Made by a program: the position numbers and the translations under genes. The notes under the pieces are model-generated. The model did no database searches, was not told the DNA's origin, and was given only the letters and a program-made list of their open reading frames with translations. Below are positions 1 to 13,206 of a stretch of DNA of 64,000 nucleotides, piece after piece. Source of the DNA: Erythrobacter sp. BLCC-B19 (lineage in GTDB: Bacteria; Pseudomonadota; Alphaproteobacteria; Sphingomonadales; Sphingomonadaceae); NCBI RefSeq assembly GCF_028621955.1, contig NZ_CP117516.1, positions 434,001 through 498,000 of the forward strand, in the 5' to 3' direction. The stretch's first letter is position 1. Each line of letters begins with the position of its first letter.

Positions 1-479
1 ACGCCGAACTGGGTCAGCTCTTCGGTGATGGCGACATCACCTGCAAGCGCGGCTTGCTCGGGCAGCTCGTATCGGAAGCCGATCCCGGTGTCGAAGGCGC
101 GGAAGCGAACCACCAGCTGCCGGTCGGGGCCGTCGGCAGGCTTGAAGGTGACGGCGAGTTCATTGTGCTGGTCGCGCACCAACCGGCGCTCGCCCCAGGG
201 CTGTTCCCAGGTCGTATCCTTGGCAGCGCGCGCCGATCCGGCGATGGCCAGACCGCGTTCGAAGCCGTGATGTTCGGCAAACAGCATCCCGAGCTTGGAG
301 GGGGCGATCACCTGCTTGCCATCATAGGCGATCGCATAGGTCGCCAGCCCGCCATCATCCTTGACGGTGACGGTAATCCGCCCATCGGGCGAAGCGAGCG
401 TCAGGGTCTCGGCGGCAGCGGGCGCGGCAGCCCACATGATCACGGCGAGCGCCGCGAGCGGTTTCCAGTGCTTGGTCAT
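1..479 (-). CDS. Glycoside hydrolase family 97 enzyme (alpha-glucosidase-like), N-terminal part only
   Basis: This is the first 159 codons of a gene that runs off the left edge. The N-terminus (about residues 1-23, ending AAPAAA) is a signal peptide. The following text (SPDGRITVTVKDDGG, then SKLGMLFAEHHGF and GFRYELPEQ) matches the beta-sandwich N-terminal domain of GH97 enzymes such as SusB, which release glucose from alpha-glucans in the periplasm. The catalytic barrel lies outside the window, so specificity (alpha-glucosidase or alpha-galactosidase) cannot be read directly. The ATG follows a strong AAGGAGAGG site. It starts 38 bases after the upstream GH13 gene ends, so it is very likely the third gene of the transporter-GH13-GH97 operon. 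The alpha-glucosidase role is inferred from these neighbours. Confidence 0.82.
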   Translation of the reverse strand, partial: MTKHWKPLAALAVIMWAAAPAAAETLTLASPDGRITVTVKDDGGLATYAIAYDGKQVIAPSKLGMLFAEHHGFERGLAIAGSARAAKDTTWEQPWGERRLVRDQHNELAVTFKPADGPDRQLVVRFRAFDTGIGFRYELPEQAALAGDVAITEELTQFG

Positions 480-517
480 GCGTCCCTCTCCTTGCAGGCC
501 GATCGGGGCGGCCCGCT

Positions 518-1888
518 TCACTTGGTCTGCGTGTAGATCCGGTAGCCCCAGGCGGGCAGTTCGAGCGTCTCGCCGCCTGCAAAGGTGACGGGGGCACCGG
601 TCAGCGCGTCGTTGTAGGCACCGTGGTGGCGCGCCTGCGCGAAAGTGACAGCTTGCGGCCGGGGCGAGAGGTTGAACACCGCGAAAACCCGCTCGCCCCC
701 CGTGCCGCGGGTGAAGGCATAGACGTCGGCGGTGGCGCTTGTCGGCACCTCGATCATCCCCGCGCCGAAACGCCCGTTGTGGAGCGCCGGGTGGCTGGAC
801 TTGAGCGCGATCAGCGTCTGGAACAGCGCCGAATGCTCGCCTTCCTTCCAGACGATCGGGTCGCGATCGAAGAACTGGAGCTGCCGGTTATTGCCCGCTT
901 CCTGCCCGTTATAGATCAGCGGCATCCCGCCACCCACGAAGGACAGCGCAATCGCCGCCTCATAGGCCGGGCCGTAGATCGCAGCCGCTGGCCCGTCCCA
1001 CGAATTCTGGTCGTGGTTCTCGGTATAGACTATGCGCATCGCCGCATGGGGCCAGGTTTCGGTCTGCTTGGCGTAGTAATCGCGCATTGCGCCCGCCCCG
1101 CTACCGTCCTTCACGAGACGCTGCATCGCCTCCTTCCAACCCCAGCCATAGGTCGCATCGAAGGCGCGGGCGTGGAGATCGCGCTGTTCCCATTCGGCCA
1201 GCATGAAGACCGGCTTGATCGCGTCCAGCTCGGCCCGTGCCGTCTCCCAGAAATCGGTCGGGACGTATCCGGCCACATCGGCGCGGTAGCCATCGATCCC
1301 GTATTCGCGCACCCAGAAAGCGAGGCTCTCGGTCATGTAGCGGCGAAGGCCGGGCTGGCTGTAATCGAAATCGGCAACATCCGACCAGTCGGTGCCGACC
1401 GGGCTCATCAACGCGCCCTCGGGCGTGCGGCTGTACCATTCGGGATGGCTTTGCGTGAGCGGGTTGTCCGTGGCCGAATGGTTGGCGACCCAATCGAGGA
1501 TCACCTTCAGCCCCAACCGATGCGCCTCGTCCACGAAGGCGCGGAAATCGGCCTCGGTGCCCAGCTCGGGATTGACCGCCCGATAGTCGCGCACGGCATA
1601 GGGGCTGCCGAGCGAGCCTTTGCGGTTCGCCTCGCCGATGGGATGAATCGGCATCAGCCAGATGATGTCGACCCCCATCTGCGCGAGCCGCGGCAGTTGC
1701 CTTTGCGCGGCGGTAAAGGTGCCCTCGGGCGTGAACTGGCGCGTGTTGATCTGGTAGATCACCGCATCCGCTGTCCACGCGGCGTTCTTGACCTCGACCA
1801 CATCGCGCGGGGCGTAGTCAGGCGCGGCCAGCGCAGGGGCGGCGGCGGCGAGCGTGGTTGCGAGCAACACAGCGGCAAGGCGCATCAT
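518..1888 (-). CDS. Exported GH13 alpha-amylase family enzyme
   Basis: This 456-residue protein has a signal peptide (about residues 1-22, ending ALAA). It then carries a GH13 barrel with all catalytic landmarks: Asp204 in GYRADVA as nucleophile, Glu232 in LAEWE as acid/base, and Asp293 in ENHDQ as the third carboxylate. ILDWVANHS is conserved region I. It should hydrolyse alpha-1,4-glucan oligosaccharides in the periplasm. At under 460 residues it is compact and lacks large extra domains. The start overlaps the transporter stop by four bases (ATGA), so the two are translationally coupled, and the GH97 gene follows. Two successive ATG codons (1888 and 1885) are possible starts. The exact product (amylase, cyclomaltodextrinase or maltogenic enzyme) cannot be told. 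Confidence 0.9.
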   Translation of the reverse strand: MMRLAAVLLATTLAAAAPALAAPDYAPRDVVEVKNAAWTADAVIYQINTRQFTPEGTFTAAQRQLPRLAQMGVDIIWLMPIHPIGEANRKGSLGSPYAVRDYRAVNPELGTEADFRAFVDEAHRLGLKVILDWVANHSATDNPLTQSHPEWYSRTPEGALMSPVGTDWSDVADFDYSQPGLRRYMTESLAFWVREYGIDGYRADVAGYVPTDFWETARAELDAIKPVFMLAEWEQRDLHARAFDATYGWGWKEAMQRLVKDGSGAGAMRDYYAKQTETWPHAAMRIVYTENHDQNSWDGPAAAIYGPAYEAAIALSFVGGGMPLIYNGQEAGNNRQLQFFDRDPIVWKEGEHSALFQTLIALKSSHPALHNGRFGAGMIEVPTSATADVYAFTRGTGGERVFAVFNLSPRPQAVTFAQARHHGAYNDALTGAPVTFAGGETLELPAWGYRIYTQTK

Positions 1889-3462
1889 GCTTGCCCCGCC
1901 GCCTCACCATCGCTGACAAGCAGCGTCGCGCCCGCCGCCAGCACGAAGCTGACCGCCGCAATCGCCATCGCATAGATCGGCGCGCCGCCGAACAGGTTGG
2001 TCACGAGAAAGCCCAGCAGCGTTGCCGCCAGAAGCTGCGGCACGACGATGAAGACGTTGAACACCCCCATGTAAATGCCCATCTTTTCCGCGGGAACGCA
2101 GCCCGCCAGGATGGCATAGGGCAGCGACACGATCGAGGCCCAGGCGATGCCGATGCCGACCATCGGGATCCACAGCAGCCCCGGGTCGCGGATCAGCAGC
2201 ATCCCGGCAAAGCCCGCCGCGCCCAGCAGCAGGTTGACCGCGTGCAGGCGGCAGCGGTGGAAGCGCGCTGCAACCACAATGAACCCGAGCGCGGCAAGAG
2301 CGGCAAGGCCGTTGCGCACCGATCCCAGCAGGCTCCACCAGTCGGCCGCATCCTGATAGCCGCGGGTCGCAGGGTCGGGCGAGGCGAAGTGGTATTCGGC
2401 AATCGCAGGCGTTCCGTAGATCCACATCGCGAACATCGCGAACCAGCTGAAGAACTGCACCACTGCCAGCTGGCGCATGGTCTTGGGCATGGCGAAGAGA
2501 TCGGACACGACCTCCATGAAGCCGCTGTCGTCCCGGCCCTGCCCGCGCAAGGCCGCCGCGATCAGCTGGATCACCCCGAACCCGGCGAGCAATGCCGCGA
2601 GCACATAGAGATCCTTGGCGAGTTCGATTCCGCCCAGAAATGCCGGGCGGGGATCGCCGCGGGCGACCATCACGAATACCGCAAGAACTGCGCCTGCCGC
2701 GATCCAGCCGATCCCGCCGGCGCGGAATTGTGCGGCGCTGCGCGGCGTGGCGGCAGGCACGGTGCCGGCTGCGCCCAGCGCGTCGCGGCGCGCGTCCTCG
2801 AACCGGGCGAGGTCTTCGGGCGAATACTCCCGCGTTGTCAGCACCGTCCAGGCGACAGCGGCCAGCAGCGCCGCGCCGCCGAGGTAGAAGGCCCAATGCA
2901 CCGTCTGCGGGATCTGCCCTTCTGGCGCGACATTGGAAAGGCCGAGCCAGTTGGTCATCACCCACGGCAAAGCGCCAGCAATCACCGCACCCGCACCGAT
3001 GAAGAAGCTCTGCATCGCATAGCCCATGGTGCGCTGGCGATCGGGCAGATTGTCGCCCACGAAGGCGCGGAACGGCTCCATCGTGATATTGAGCGAGGCG
3101 TCCATCAGCCACAGCGTGCCGGCCGCGATCCAGAGGGCAGGCGAATTGGGCATGATGAACAGCGCAAGGCTCGCCAGCAGCGCGCCGACGAGGAAATAGG
3201 GGCGGCGGCGCGCATAGCCGCTGCCAAAGCGCATCCAGGTCTTGTCGGACAAGTGGCCGATGATCGGCTGCACGATCAGCCCGGTCATCGGCGCGGCAAT
3301 CCACAGAATCGCCAGCTCATCGACCTCGGCGCCCAAGGTCTGGAAGATGCGGCTGACATTGCCGTTCTGGAGATCGAAGCCGATCTGGATTCCGAGAAAG
3401 CCGAAGCTCATGTTCCAGATCTGGCCGGCGCCAAGGCTCGGCTTTTGGCCGCTATGCGTCAT
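1885..3462 (-). CDS. MFS sugar transporter (GPH/SUC-like)
   Basis: A 525-residue polytopic inner-membrane protein with about 12 hydrophobic segments. The loop GHLSDKTW...RFGSGYARRRPYF after the second helix pair is typical of sucrose/maltose:proton symporters of the GPH/SUC2-like branch of the major facilitator superfamily. It probably imports maltose or maltodextrins made by the adjacent amylases; the substrate is inferred from context only. I chose the ATG at 3462 (MTHSGQKPSL), preceded by GAGAGGGATG; an upstream in-frame extension to 3552 is arginine- and proline-rich and implausible. It is first in a minus-strand operon with the GH13 and GH97 genes and diverges from the plus-strand amylase gene across a 312-base promoter region. 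Confidence 0.9.
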   Translation of the reverse strand: MTHSGQKPSLGAGQIWNMSFGFLGIQIGFDLQNGNVSRIFQTLGAEVDELAILWIAAPMTGLIVQPIIGHLSDKTWMRFGSGYARRRPYFLVGALLASLALFIMPNSPALWIAAGTLWLMDASLNITMEPFRAFVGDNLPDRQRTMGYAMQSFFIGAGAVIAGALPWVMTNWLGLSNVAPEGQIPQTVHWAFYLGGAALLAAVAWTVLTTREYSPEDLARFEDARRDALGAAGTVPAATPRSAAQFRAGGIGWIAAGAVLAVFVMVARGDPRPAFLGGIELAKDLYVLAALLAGFGVIQLIAAALRGQGRDDSGFMEVVSDLFAMPKTMRQLAVVQFFSWFAMFAMWIYGTPAIAEYHFASPDPATRGYQDAADWWSLLGSVRNGLAALAALGFIVVAARFHRCRLHAVNLLLGAAGFAGMLLIRDPGLLWIPMVGIGIAWASIVSLPYAILAGCVPAEKMGIYMGVFNVFIVVPQLLAATLLGFLVTNLFGGAPIYAMAIAAVSFVLAAGATLLVSDGEAAGQA

Positions 3463-3588
3463 GCTTGTATCATCCCTCTCCCGTCCGCCGCCCGGCCTCG
3501 CGGGCGTGACGCGGCGCTGCCAAGCGCTAAGCCCTCTGGATCTGGCGTCCATTCATGGCTTGCGCGGCCGCCGCATAGTCTGGACGCC

Positions 3589-3604
3589 TTGCAAAAATTT
3601 GCAA
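3589..3604. promoter_or_regulatory. LacI-type operator candidate
   Basis: The sequence TTGCAAAAATTTGCAA has 7-base inverted arms (TTGCAAA/TTTGCAA) around AA, extended by a flanking C/G pair. LacI-family operators in gammaproteobacterial and alphaproteobacterial sugar loci often have this size and symmetry. It lies in the divergent promoter of the maltodextrin genes, and a LacI-type gene is in the same locus. The same 16 bases recur at 13366. The regulator-operator pairing is inferred. Confidence 0.6.
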
Positions 3605-3722
3605 GAAACTTTCAGCTACCGCGTCAAAATTTCCCGATATCGAGGTAGCGGCTCAAAATTTATATCGGTTTTTTCGAGATTTGACGGACAAAACGGTTGG
3701 TCGCATGGCCCATCACAAAGAT

Positions 3723-3738
3723 TTGCAAAAATTTTCCC
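3723..3738 (+). promoter_or_regulatory. Partial copy of the LacI-type operator
   Basis: The first 12 of 16 bases (TTGCAAAAATTT) match the operator at 3589 exactly; the right arm is degenerate. It ends 36 bases before the amylase start at 3775, a position where binding would block transcription. The centre-to-centre distance to the full site is 134 bases, which could allow a repression loop. Confidence 0.45.
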
Positions 3739-3774
3739 ATGGTGTCACAACTGACGCTGGAGGGAACCTAAATC

Positions 3775-5606
3775 ATGACGCGAATCTTCGTGAGCCTTGC
3801 GGCTGTGCTGTGGGCAGGAACCGCTTTGGCAGGAGGGCCAGTCGCGCCCGAGCCGCCCGCCAAGCCCGCCCCGATTGCCGAGCGGCAGCTCGAAGACGAG
3901 ATCATCTATTTCGTCCTGCCCGACCGATTCGCCAATGGTGATCCGGCAAATGATCGCGGCGGCCTGAAAGGCGGCCCGCTCCAGCACGGCTTCGATCCCG
4001 CGCACAAGGGCTTCTACCACGGCGGCGACCTCAAGGGGTTGACCGCGAAGCTCGACTATATCGAGGGCATGGGCGTCACCGCGATCTGGTTCGCGCCGAT
4101 CTTCAAGAACAAGCCGGTGCAGGGCAAGCCGGGCGAGGAGAGCGCGGGCTATCACGGCTATTGGGTGACCGATTTCACCAGCGTCGACCCGCATTTCGGC
4201 ACCAATGCTGAATTCAAGGCCTTCGTCGATGCCGCCCACGCGCGCGGGATGAAGGTCTATATGGACATCATCATCAACCACACCGCCGATGTGATCGACT
4301 ATGCCGAAGGTGAGGCGACCGGCTATCGCTATCGCAGCAAGGGCGAATACCCCTTTTCGCGCCGCGACGGGAAGGCCGTGAACGACGGCTTCACCGGGGA
4401 TGACAACCCCGATCCGGCAAATTGGGCCAAGCTCACCGATCCCGCCTTCGCCTACACCCCGGTGGTGTCCGAGGCGGAAAAGGACGTGAAGGTGCCCGCC
4501 TGGCTCAATGACGTGACGCTCTACCACAACCGCGGCAATTCGCACTGGATCGGCGAAAGCAGCGTCTATGGCGATTTCTCGGGGCTTGATGACCTTGCGA
4601 CCGAGCACCCGCGGGTTGTCGAAGGGATGATCGATATCTTCGGCCAGTGGATCGACGATTACGGGATCGACGGCTACCGCATCGACACCGCCAAGCACGT
4701 GAACCCCGAATTCTGGCGCGCCTTCACCCCGGCGATCCTGGCCCGCGCCAAGGCCAAGGGGATCGATCACTTCCACATCTTCGGCGAGATCGCCTACGAA
4801 GAACCCACCGCCACCCTCGCCGCGCAGGTGATGGCCGAGAGCCAGCTGCCCTATGCGCTCGACATGGGCTTCGCCAAGGCCGCACAGATGGTTGCCAGCG
4901 GCAAGAGCCCGCCCCGGCTGATGGCCGAATTCCTGCAACAGGATGCGATCTATCCCGGCGGCGCAAAGACCGCGCTGGGCCTGCCGACCTTCCTCGGCAA
5001 CCATGATTTCGGGCGCTTTTCGATGTTCGTGGCGCAGATGAGCGGCAATGCCGACGAGAAGGCGCTGCTCGCGCGCGTCAAGCTCGGCCATGCGATGATG
5101 TTCCTGCTGCGCGGGGTGCCGACGATCTACTACGGCGACGAACAGGGCTTCATCTCCGACGGCAACGACCAGCTGGCGCGCGAGGATATGTTCCCATCGA
5201 AGGTCGATTTCTACAACGACAACAATCTGATCGGCTCGGACGCGACCACGGCTGAGGACAATTTCGACACCAGCCACCCGCTCTACCGCCTGATCGCCGA
5301 TCTCGCGCAGGCGCGCACGGCCAGCCCCGCCCTGCGGCGCGGCCTCAGCACGGTGCGCGCCTTCGAGGAAGCCGCCCCCGGCCTGCTCGCGGTGGAACGC
5401 CACGATCCCGAAACCGGACAGCGCGTGCTGGCGCTGTTCAACACCGGCGATAAGCCACTTTCTCAGGCCGTTGAGGTCAGCTACCGCGCGCGCCGGGTGA
5501 GCGGGCTGGTGGGGCAGTGCCCCGCCGCGCTCGCAGCGCCCGGATCGGTCACGGTCAGCTTGCCCGCCTTCGGCTTTGCCGCCTGCATTCTGGAGACTGA
5601 CGACTA

Positions 5607-5607
<1 letters not shown>
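3775..5607 (+). CDS. Secreted GH13 alpha-amylase / cyclomaltodextrinase-like enzyme
   Basis: A 610-residue protein with a signal peptide (about 1-19, ending GTALA) and a GH13 catalytic domain. Asp304 (GYRIDTAKHVN) is the predicted nucleophile, Glu338 (HIFGEI) the acid/base, and Asp411 (GNHDF) the third carboxylate. IYYGDEQG near residue 455 is the conserved block before the C-terminal beta domain. It should cleave starch, maltodextrin or cyclodextrin outside the cytoplasm. GGAGGGAACC sits 8 bases before the ATG. It is first in a plus-strand operon with an alpha-glucosidase, a LacI regulator and a halogenase-like gene; its stop overlaps the next start (TAATG). Confidence 0.92.
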
Positions 5608-9824
<4,217 letters not shown>

Positions 9825-9848
9825 TCCGCACTGCCGCACAAGCCGCGT

Positions 9849-9864
9849 TGTTCCACGTGGAACA
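9849..9864. promoter_or_regulatory. Candidate parS site (ParB-binding palindrome)
   Basis: TGTTCCACGTGGAACA is a perfect 16-base palindrome and fits the general bacterial parS consensus TGTTNCACGTGNAACA. It sits in the non-coding gap between the convergent halogenase and receptor genes. ParB spreads from such sites during chromosome segregation, and parS sites usually cluster near the origin. No parA or parB gene and no origin is visible in this window. I saw no second copy. Confidence 0.6.
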
Positions 9865-9954
9865 TCGGATGCGCGCGGGCACGGCCCGCTGCCGCCTGCG
9901 CAAAACCTGCTAAGACTTGCGTAAACCCCGGCACGCTTTCGGCCGCCAAAGAGA

Positions 9955-9982
9955 AAGGGCCCGCCATGACTGGCGAGCCCTT
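9955..9982 (-). terminator. Rho-independent terminator of the TonB receptor gene
   Basis: Read on the minus strand, a stem with arms AAGGGCTCGCC and GGCGGGCCCTT closes a short ATGACT-type loop and is followed by a T-rich tail (TCTCTTT). It lies 36 bases beyond the receptor stop codon. The halogenase gene converges on it and may use it in the other direction. Confidence 0.7.
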
Positions 9983-10017
9983 CCTGCAACCCTCAATGCG
10001 ACCCGAGGGCGTGTGGC

Positions 10018-12834
10018 TTAGAAGCTCTTGCGGATCGTGAACTGGAACGTCCGACCGTAGAGCTCGTGGCGGCTCGGGAAGGTGCCGACCACCGCGGTTC
10101 CGGCCGCGTTCTGGAGAACGTTTTCGGTCACGAACGGCTCGTTGGTCAGGTTGAACACTTCGGCGAGCACCTGCACCCCGTTGAGGAAGCTGCCTTCCTT
10201 TTCGAAGGTGTAACCGATCTGCGCGTCGAGGATCGTTTCAGGCTGCGCCCGCGCGCCCGAGAGCGAGCCGTCGAAGTTCTGCACTTCCGACAGGAAGCCG
10301 CTGCGATAGCGGGCTGCCAGCTTGGCGCGGAAGCCGTACTTTTCGTAGAACACGTCGCCCGACCAGGTGACATCCGAATAGCCCGGAATGTCGATCGGAA
10401 CGCTGTTCTGGTTGAGCACCTGCGCATCGGCATAGGTCACGCTGGCAAAGCCGCCGAACCCGTCCAGCGTATCGCTGAAATCGCCGAAGTTGAGGCGCAC
10501 CGTGCCTTCGACCCCGGTGATCGTGCCATCCGAGAAGTTGACCGGCCCGTTGATGATCCCGATCCCGGCGTCGGGATTGCCCTGCAGGATCGACCCGGCA
10601 CCGAAGTTGCGGATCGACTGCGAGATGTCGGCAATCGCGCTGAAGTCGATGATCCAGTCCGACAGATCCTTGTGGAAACCGGCGATGATGATCGCGGTGC
10701 CCGGCGAGAAGTACTTCTCGAACGAGATGTCGTAGGAGGTCGACCGGTAGGGCTGCAGCAGCGGGTTGCCGCCGCTGAGGTTGAAGCACACCTGCGCGGG
10801 CGGGTTGAAGCCGGGCAGCAGCACATCGGGGCGCTGGTCGGCGTTGGTATCGGCACAGGCCAGCGGGTTGAAGCCGATGTTCTGGTTCGCCGTCATCTGA
10901 TCGAGACGTGCGCGGGTCACCGTCTTGGCCGCAGCGATGCGGATGAAGGTGTCGGGCATGATCTCGAAGGAGAGGTTCATGCTCGGCAGCCAGTTGTCAT
11001 AGCTGGTGCTGACCGAGTTGACCCCGCCCGCGATGGTGCCGGTCGAACCCTGTTCGGTATCGGCATAACGCAGGCCGATATTGCCGCGCACCGGCACCGA
11101 ACCCAGATCACCGTCGATATCGGCCTGGATGTAGAAGTTGTGGATCTGCTCTTCGACCACCCACTGGGTGTCAAAGGTGGCCTTCTCGACCAGATAGGTG
11201 CCATCGGTCAGGAAGCTGGCCGGGTTGTAGGCCAGCATATCGAAGCCGAGGTTCTTGGTGTTGGTCGTGCCGACGATGGCATTGGTGGGCACCCGCAGCC
11301 CGTTGCCGAAGGCGGCGGTGGGACGCAGGAAGCTTTCGTTCGAGTCGAAGTCCTTCGACCGGTCGGTGTAGAGCCAGCCCATCGTGATGCGGTCGATGAA
11401 GCCGCCATCGAACTGCCAATAGGTTTCCGCGCGCAGCTGGTGCAGCTCGTCATTGATCTGCGGCTGCTTGATGAAGCCGACCTGGCCCCACCCGCCCGGA
11501 TCGGTGAGCAGCACGTTGGCCGGGTTGGTGTAATCGAGCTGGGTGTCGATCGAATACTGCCCATCAGGCGCAAAGGTGAAGACCATGCGGTCTTGCGGCC
11601 CCGAACGCGCGCGGCCGGTGCCGGCGTAGCTTTCGTAGTCGATGTCGTTGCGATCGAGCGTCGAGTAACCGTAGTCGAGCACGAAGCCGAGGTTGTCGGT
11701 CGCCTGCCATTCAAGGTTGCCGCCGAGCGCGAAGATTTCAGCCTCGCTGCCTTCGGTGTCGGTGCGCAGGATCGGCACGACGCCCGAATAGGTCGCGCTG
11801 GTGGCGAAGGAATCGCGGGTGCCGGTCGCGCCCTGGAAGGTCGCGCCGCTCCACGAGGCGATCGGGGTTTCGCTGCCGCGGAAGATGCCGCTGTCGCTGG
11901 TGTCGGTGTAGAAGCCGTCGAGGGTCAGCTGGAAGCGGTCGGTCGGCTCGAACTGGAGGCTCCCGGCAACCGAGGTGCGCTCGAAGCTGCGGCTGACCAC
12001 GCCCTGACGCGGGTTGTCGGCGGGGTAGAACACGCCATTGGCATCACGGCGCACCTGCCCGACGAGGTTGGTGCGGTCGTTGTTGTCGCGGTTGTCCTGG
12101 GTCTTCAGCTCGCGGCTGATGAACTGGGTCGGCACCGACTGCACAGTGACGCCGAGCGACCAGCCGACCGTGCCGGCTTCGTTCTGGTCGATGTAGCTGC
12201 CGAAGAAGCGGTAGCCATCGGCGGCGAAATCGGGGTTCAGCGAACCGCTGTCATTGATGGTGTAGGTGCCCGAGACGGTCAGCTGACGCTTGTTCGAATC
12301 GAGCGGCTTGACGGTGCGCAGGTCGACCGCGCCGGCAATGCCGATGGCGGCGAGCTGGGCGTCACCGGTCTTGTAGACCACGCCCGTGCCAATCAGTTCG
12401 GACGGGAACTGGTCGAACTCGATCCCGCGGTTGTTGCCCGCCGAGACGATTTCGCGGCCATTGAGCAGCGAGAGCGAGAAGTCCGGGCCGAGGCCGCGGA
12501 TCGAGACCTGCTGCGAACGGCCGCGCACGCGCTGGGCGGTCACGCCGGGCAGGCGGGCGAGGGTGTCGGCGATCGACAGGTCGGGCAGCAGGCCGAGGTC
12601 TTCGGCGGTGATCACTTCGACGATCGAGGTGGCTTCGCGCTTGGCATCGAGCGAGGACTGGATCGACTGGCGGATACCGGTGACGACAATCGCCTCACCT
12701 TCGGCCTCACCCTCGACCGCGGCCGGCTCTTCCGCGTCCTGCGCCATCACCGGCGCGCCGGTTACCGCGAGCGCCAGAAAGGTAGCGGCCCCGCAGAGCA
12801 GACGCGCGCTTGCATTGATCCCGTTCGTTTTCAT
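10018..12834 (-). CDS. TonB-dependent outer-membrane receptor (carbohydrate type)
   Basis: A 938-residue outer-membrane protein. The signal peptide runs to about residue 31 (PVMAQ). An acidic linker and a TonB box-like EAIVVTGIRQS follow at about 47-57, then a plug domain (SIADTLARLPGV, VSIRGLGPDFSLSLLNGREI), and then a long beta-barrel ending in the terminal phenylalanine IRKSF. Receptors of this size and plug type import oligosaccharides in alphaproteobacteria. With amylases and a sugar transporter alongside, maltodextrin is the likely ligand, which is an inference. The gene is transcribed alone, converging on the halogenase operon and diverging from the DUF6445 gene. A stable leader hairpin ends directly at its ribosome-binding site. 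Confidence 0.93.
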   Translation of the reverse strand: MKTNGINASARLLCGAATFLALAVTGAPVMAQDAEEPAAVEGEAEGEAIVVTGIRQSIQSSLDAKREATSIVEVITAEDLGLLPDLSIADTLARLPGVTAQRVRGRSQQVSIRGLGPDFSLSLLNGREIVSAGNNRGIEFDQFPSELIGTGVVYKTGDAQLAAIGIAGAVDLRTVKPLDSNKRQLTVSGTYTINDSGSLNPDFAADGYRFFGSYIDQNEAGTVGWSLGVTVQSVPTQFISRELKTQDNRDNNDRTNLVGQVRRDANGVFYPADNPRQGVVSRSFERTSVAGSLQFEPTDRFQLTLDGFYTDTSDSGIFRGSETPIASWSGATFQGATGTRDSFATSATYSGVVPILRTDTEGSEAEIFALGGNLEWQATDNLGFVLDYGYSTLDRNDIDYESYAGTGRARSGPQDRMVFTFAPDGQYSIDTQLDYTNPANVLLTDPGGWGQVGFIKQPQINDELHQLRAETYWQFDGGFIDRITMGWLYTDRSKDFDSNESFLRPTAAFGNGLRVPTNAIVGTTNTKNLGFDMLAYNPASFLTDGTYLVEKATFDTQWVVEEQIHNFYIQADIDGDLGSVPVRGNIGLRYADTEQGSTGTIAGGVNSVSTSYDNWLPSMNLSFEIMPDTFIRIAAAKTVTRARLDQMTANQNIGFNPLACADTNADQRPDVLLPGFNPPAQVCFNLSGGNPLLQPYRSTSYDISFEKYFSPGTAIIIAGFHKDLSDWIIDFSAIADISQSIRNFGAGSILQGNPDAGIGIINGPVNFSDGTITGVEGTVRLNFGDFSDTLDGFGGFASVTYADAQVLNQNSVPIDIPGYSDVTWSGDVFYEKYGFRAKLAARYRSGFLSEVQNFDGSLSGARAQPETILDAQIGYTFEKEGSFLNGVQVLAEVFNLTNEPFVTENVLQNAAGTAVVGTFPSRHELYGRTFQFTIRKSF

Positions 12835-12846
12835 CAGAAGTCCCCT

Positions 12847-12880
12847 CCTGCAAGCGCCCCTGAGCGTGCGCTTTTGCAGG
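12847..12880 (-). promoter_or_regulatory. Leader hairpin adjoining the receptor ribosome-binding site
   Basis: On the minus strand the arms CCTGCAAAAGCGC and GCGCTTGCAGG pair around a 10-base loop. The 3' arm runs straight into AGGGG, so the AGG of the Shine-Dalgarno AGGAGGGG lies in or against the stem, 12 bases before the receptor ATG. Such a structure could control translation of the receptor. Confidence 0.5.
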
Positions 12881-12940
12881 TTTTTTCATAGACCAACCTG
12901 AACCTCAGGTAAACGGGCAAATGACAGAACCGTCGAGGGA

Positions 12941-12969
12941 TCGACATTCCGCAACATTTTTGATATACT
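12941..12969 (+). promoter_or_regulatory. Candidate sigma-70 promoter for the DUF6445-halogenase pair
   Basis: TCGACA (12941-12946) and TATACT (12964-12969) are separated by exactly 17 bases, close to the housekeeping consensus TTGACA-17-TATAAT. Transcription would run right, giving a leader of about 230 bases before the ATG at 13207. The 12835-13206 interval otherwise has no gene. It also contains a CCTGA/TCAGG inverted pair at 12897-12909 and a GCAAGG/CCTTGC pair at 12996-13014, which would lie at the start of this transcript. Confidence 0.5.
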
Positions 12970-13206
12970 TCAATGCCTTGAGTGACACGATTGCCGCAAG
13001 GACGAACGCCTTGCCGCGACTTGTGCACCAGATTGTGGCTGGATTGACACAGTTTTCCCCTGCCCGCGTGCGTTGTCAGGCGCGCCAGCAGCGCCACAGT
13101 CCGGATCGCTCCCTCGAATCCCGAGCGCCGGATTTTTTCACGCTTATAAACAACGCACTATGTAATCCTCGTGGACTGTGGAACGCGATTTGATAGGCTC
13201 CCGTTC

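Larger units (their letters stand above)
3463..3774. promoter_or_regulatory. Divergent promoter region between the two amylase operons
   Basis: This 312-base AT-rich stretch holds no gene. It separates the minus-strand transporter operon from the plus-strand amylase operon and so must carry both promoters. Visible signals are a 16-base palindrome at 3589-3604 and a partial copy at 3723-3738. There is also an inverted pair GCTACC (3615-3620) / GGTAGC (3644-3649), a repeated TCAAAATTT block (3623-3631 and 3653-3661), and a TTGACG at 3681-3686 that could be a -35 element for the plus-strand operon, though no good -10 follows. The layout suggests control of both directions by the LacI-type protein encoded at 7270. 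Confidence 0.6.

Noticed and set aside
9825..10017. Replication origin beside the parS-like site
   Set aside because: No DnaA-box cluster, AT-rich unwinding tract or origin-linked genes are seen.
10066..12891. 941-codon open frame opposite the TonB receptor
   Set aside because: Its composition is typical of antisense of GC-rich genes, and the receptor frame has a signal peptide, plug and barrel end.
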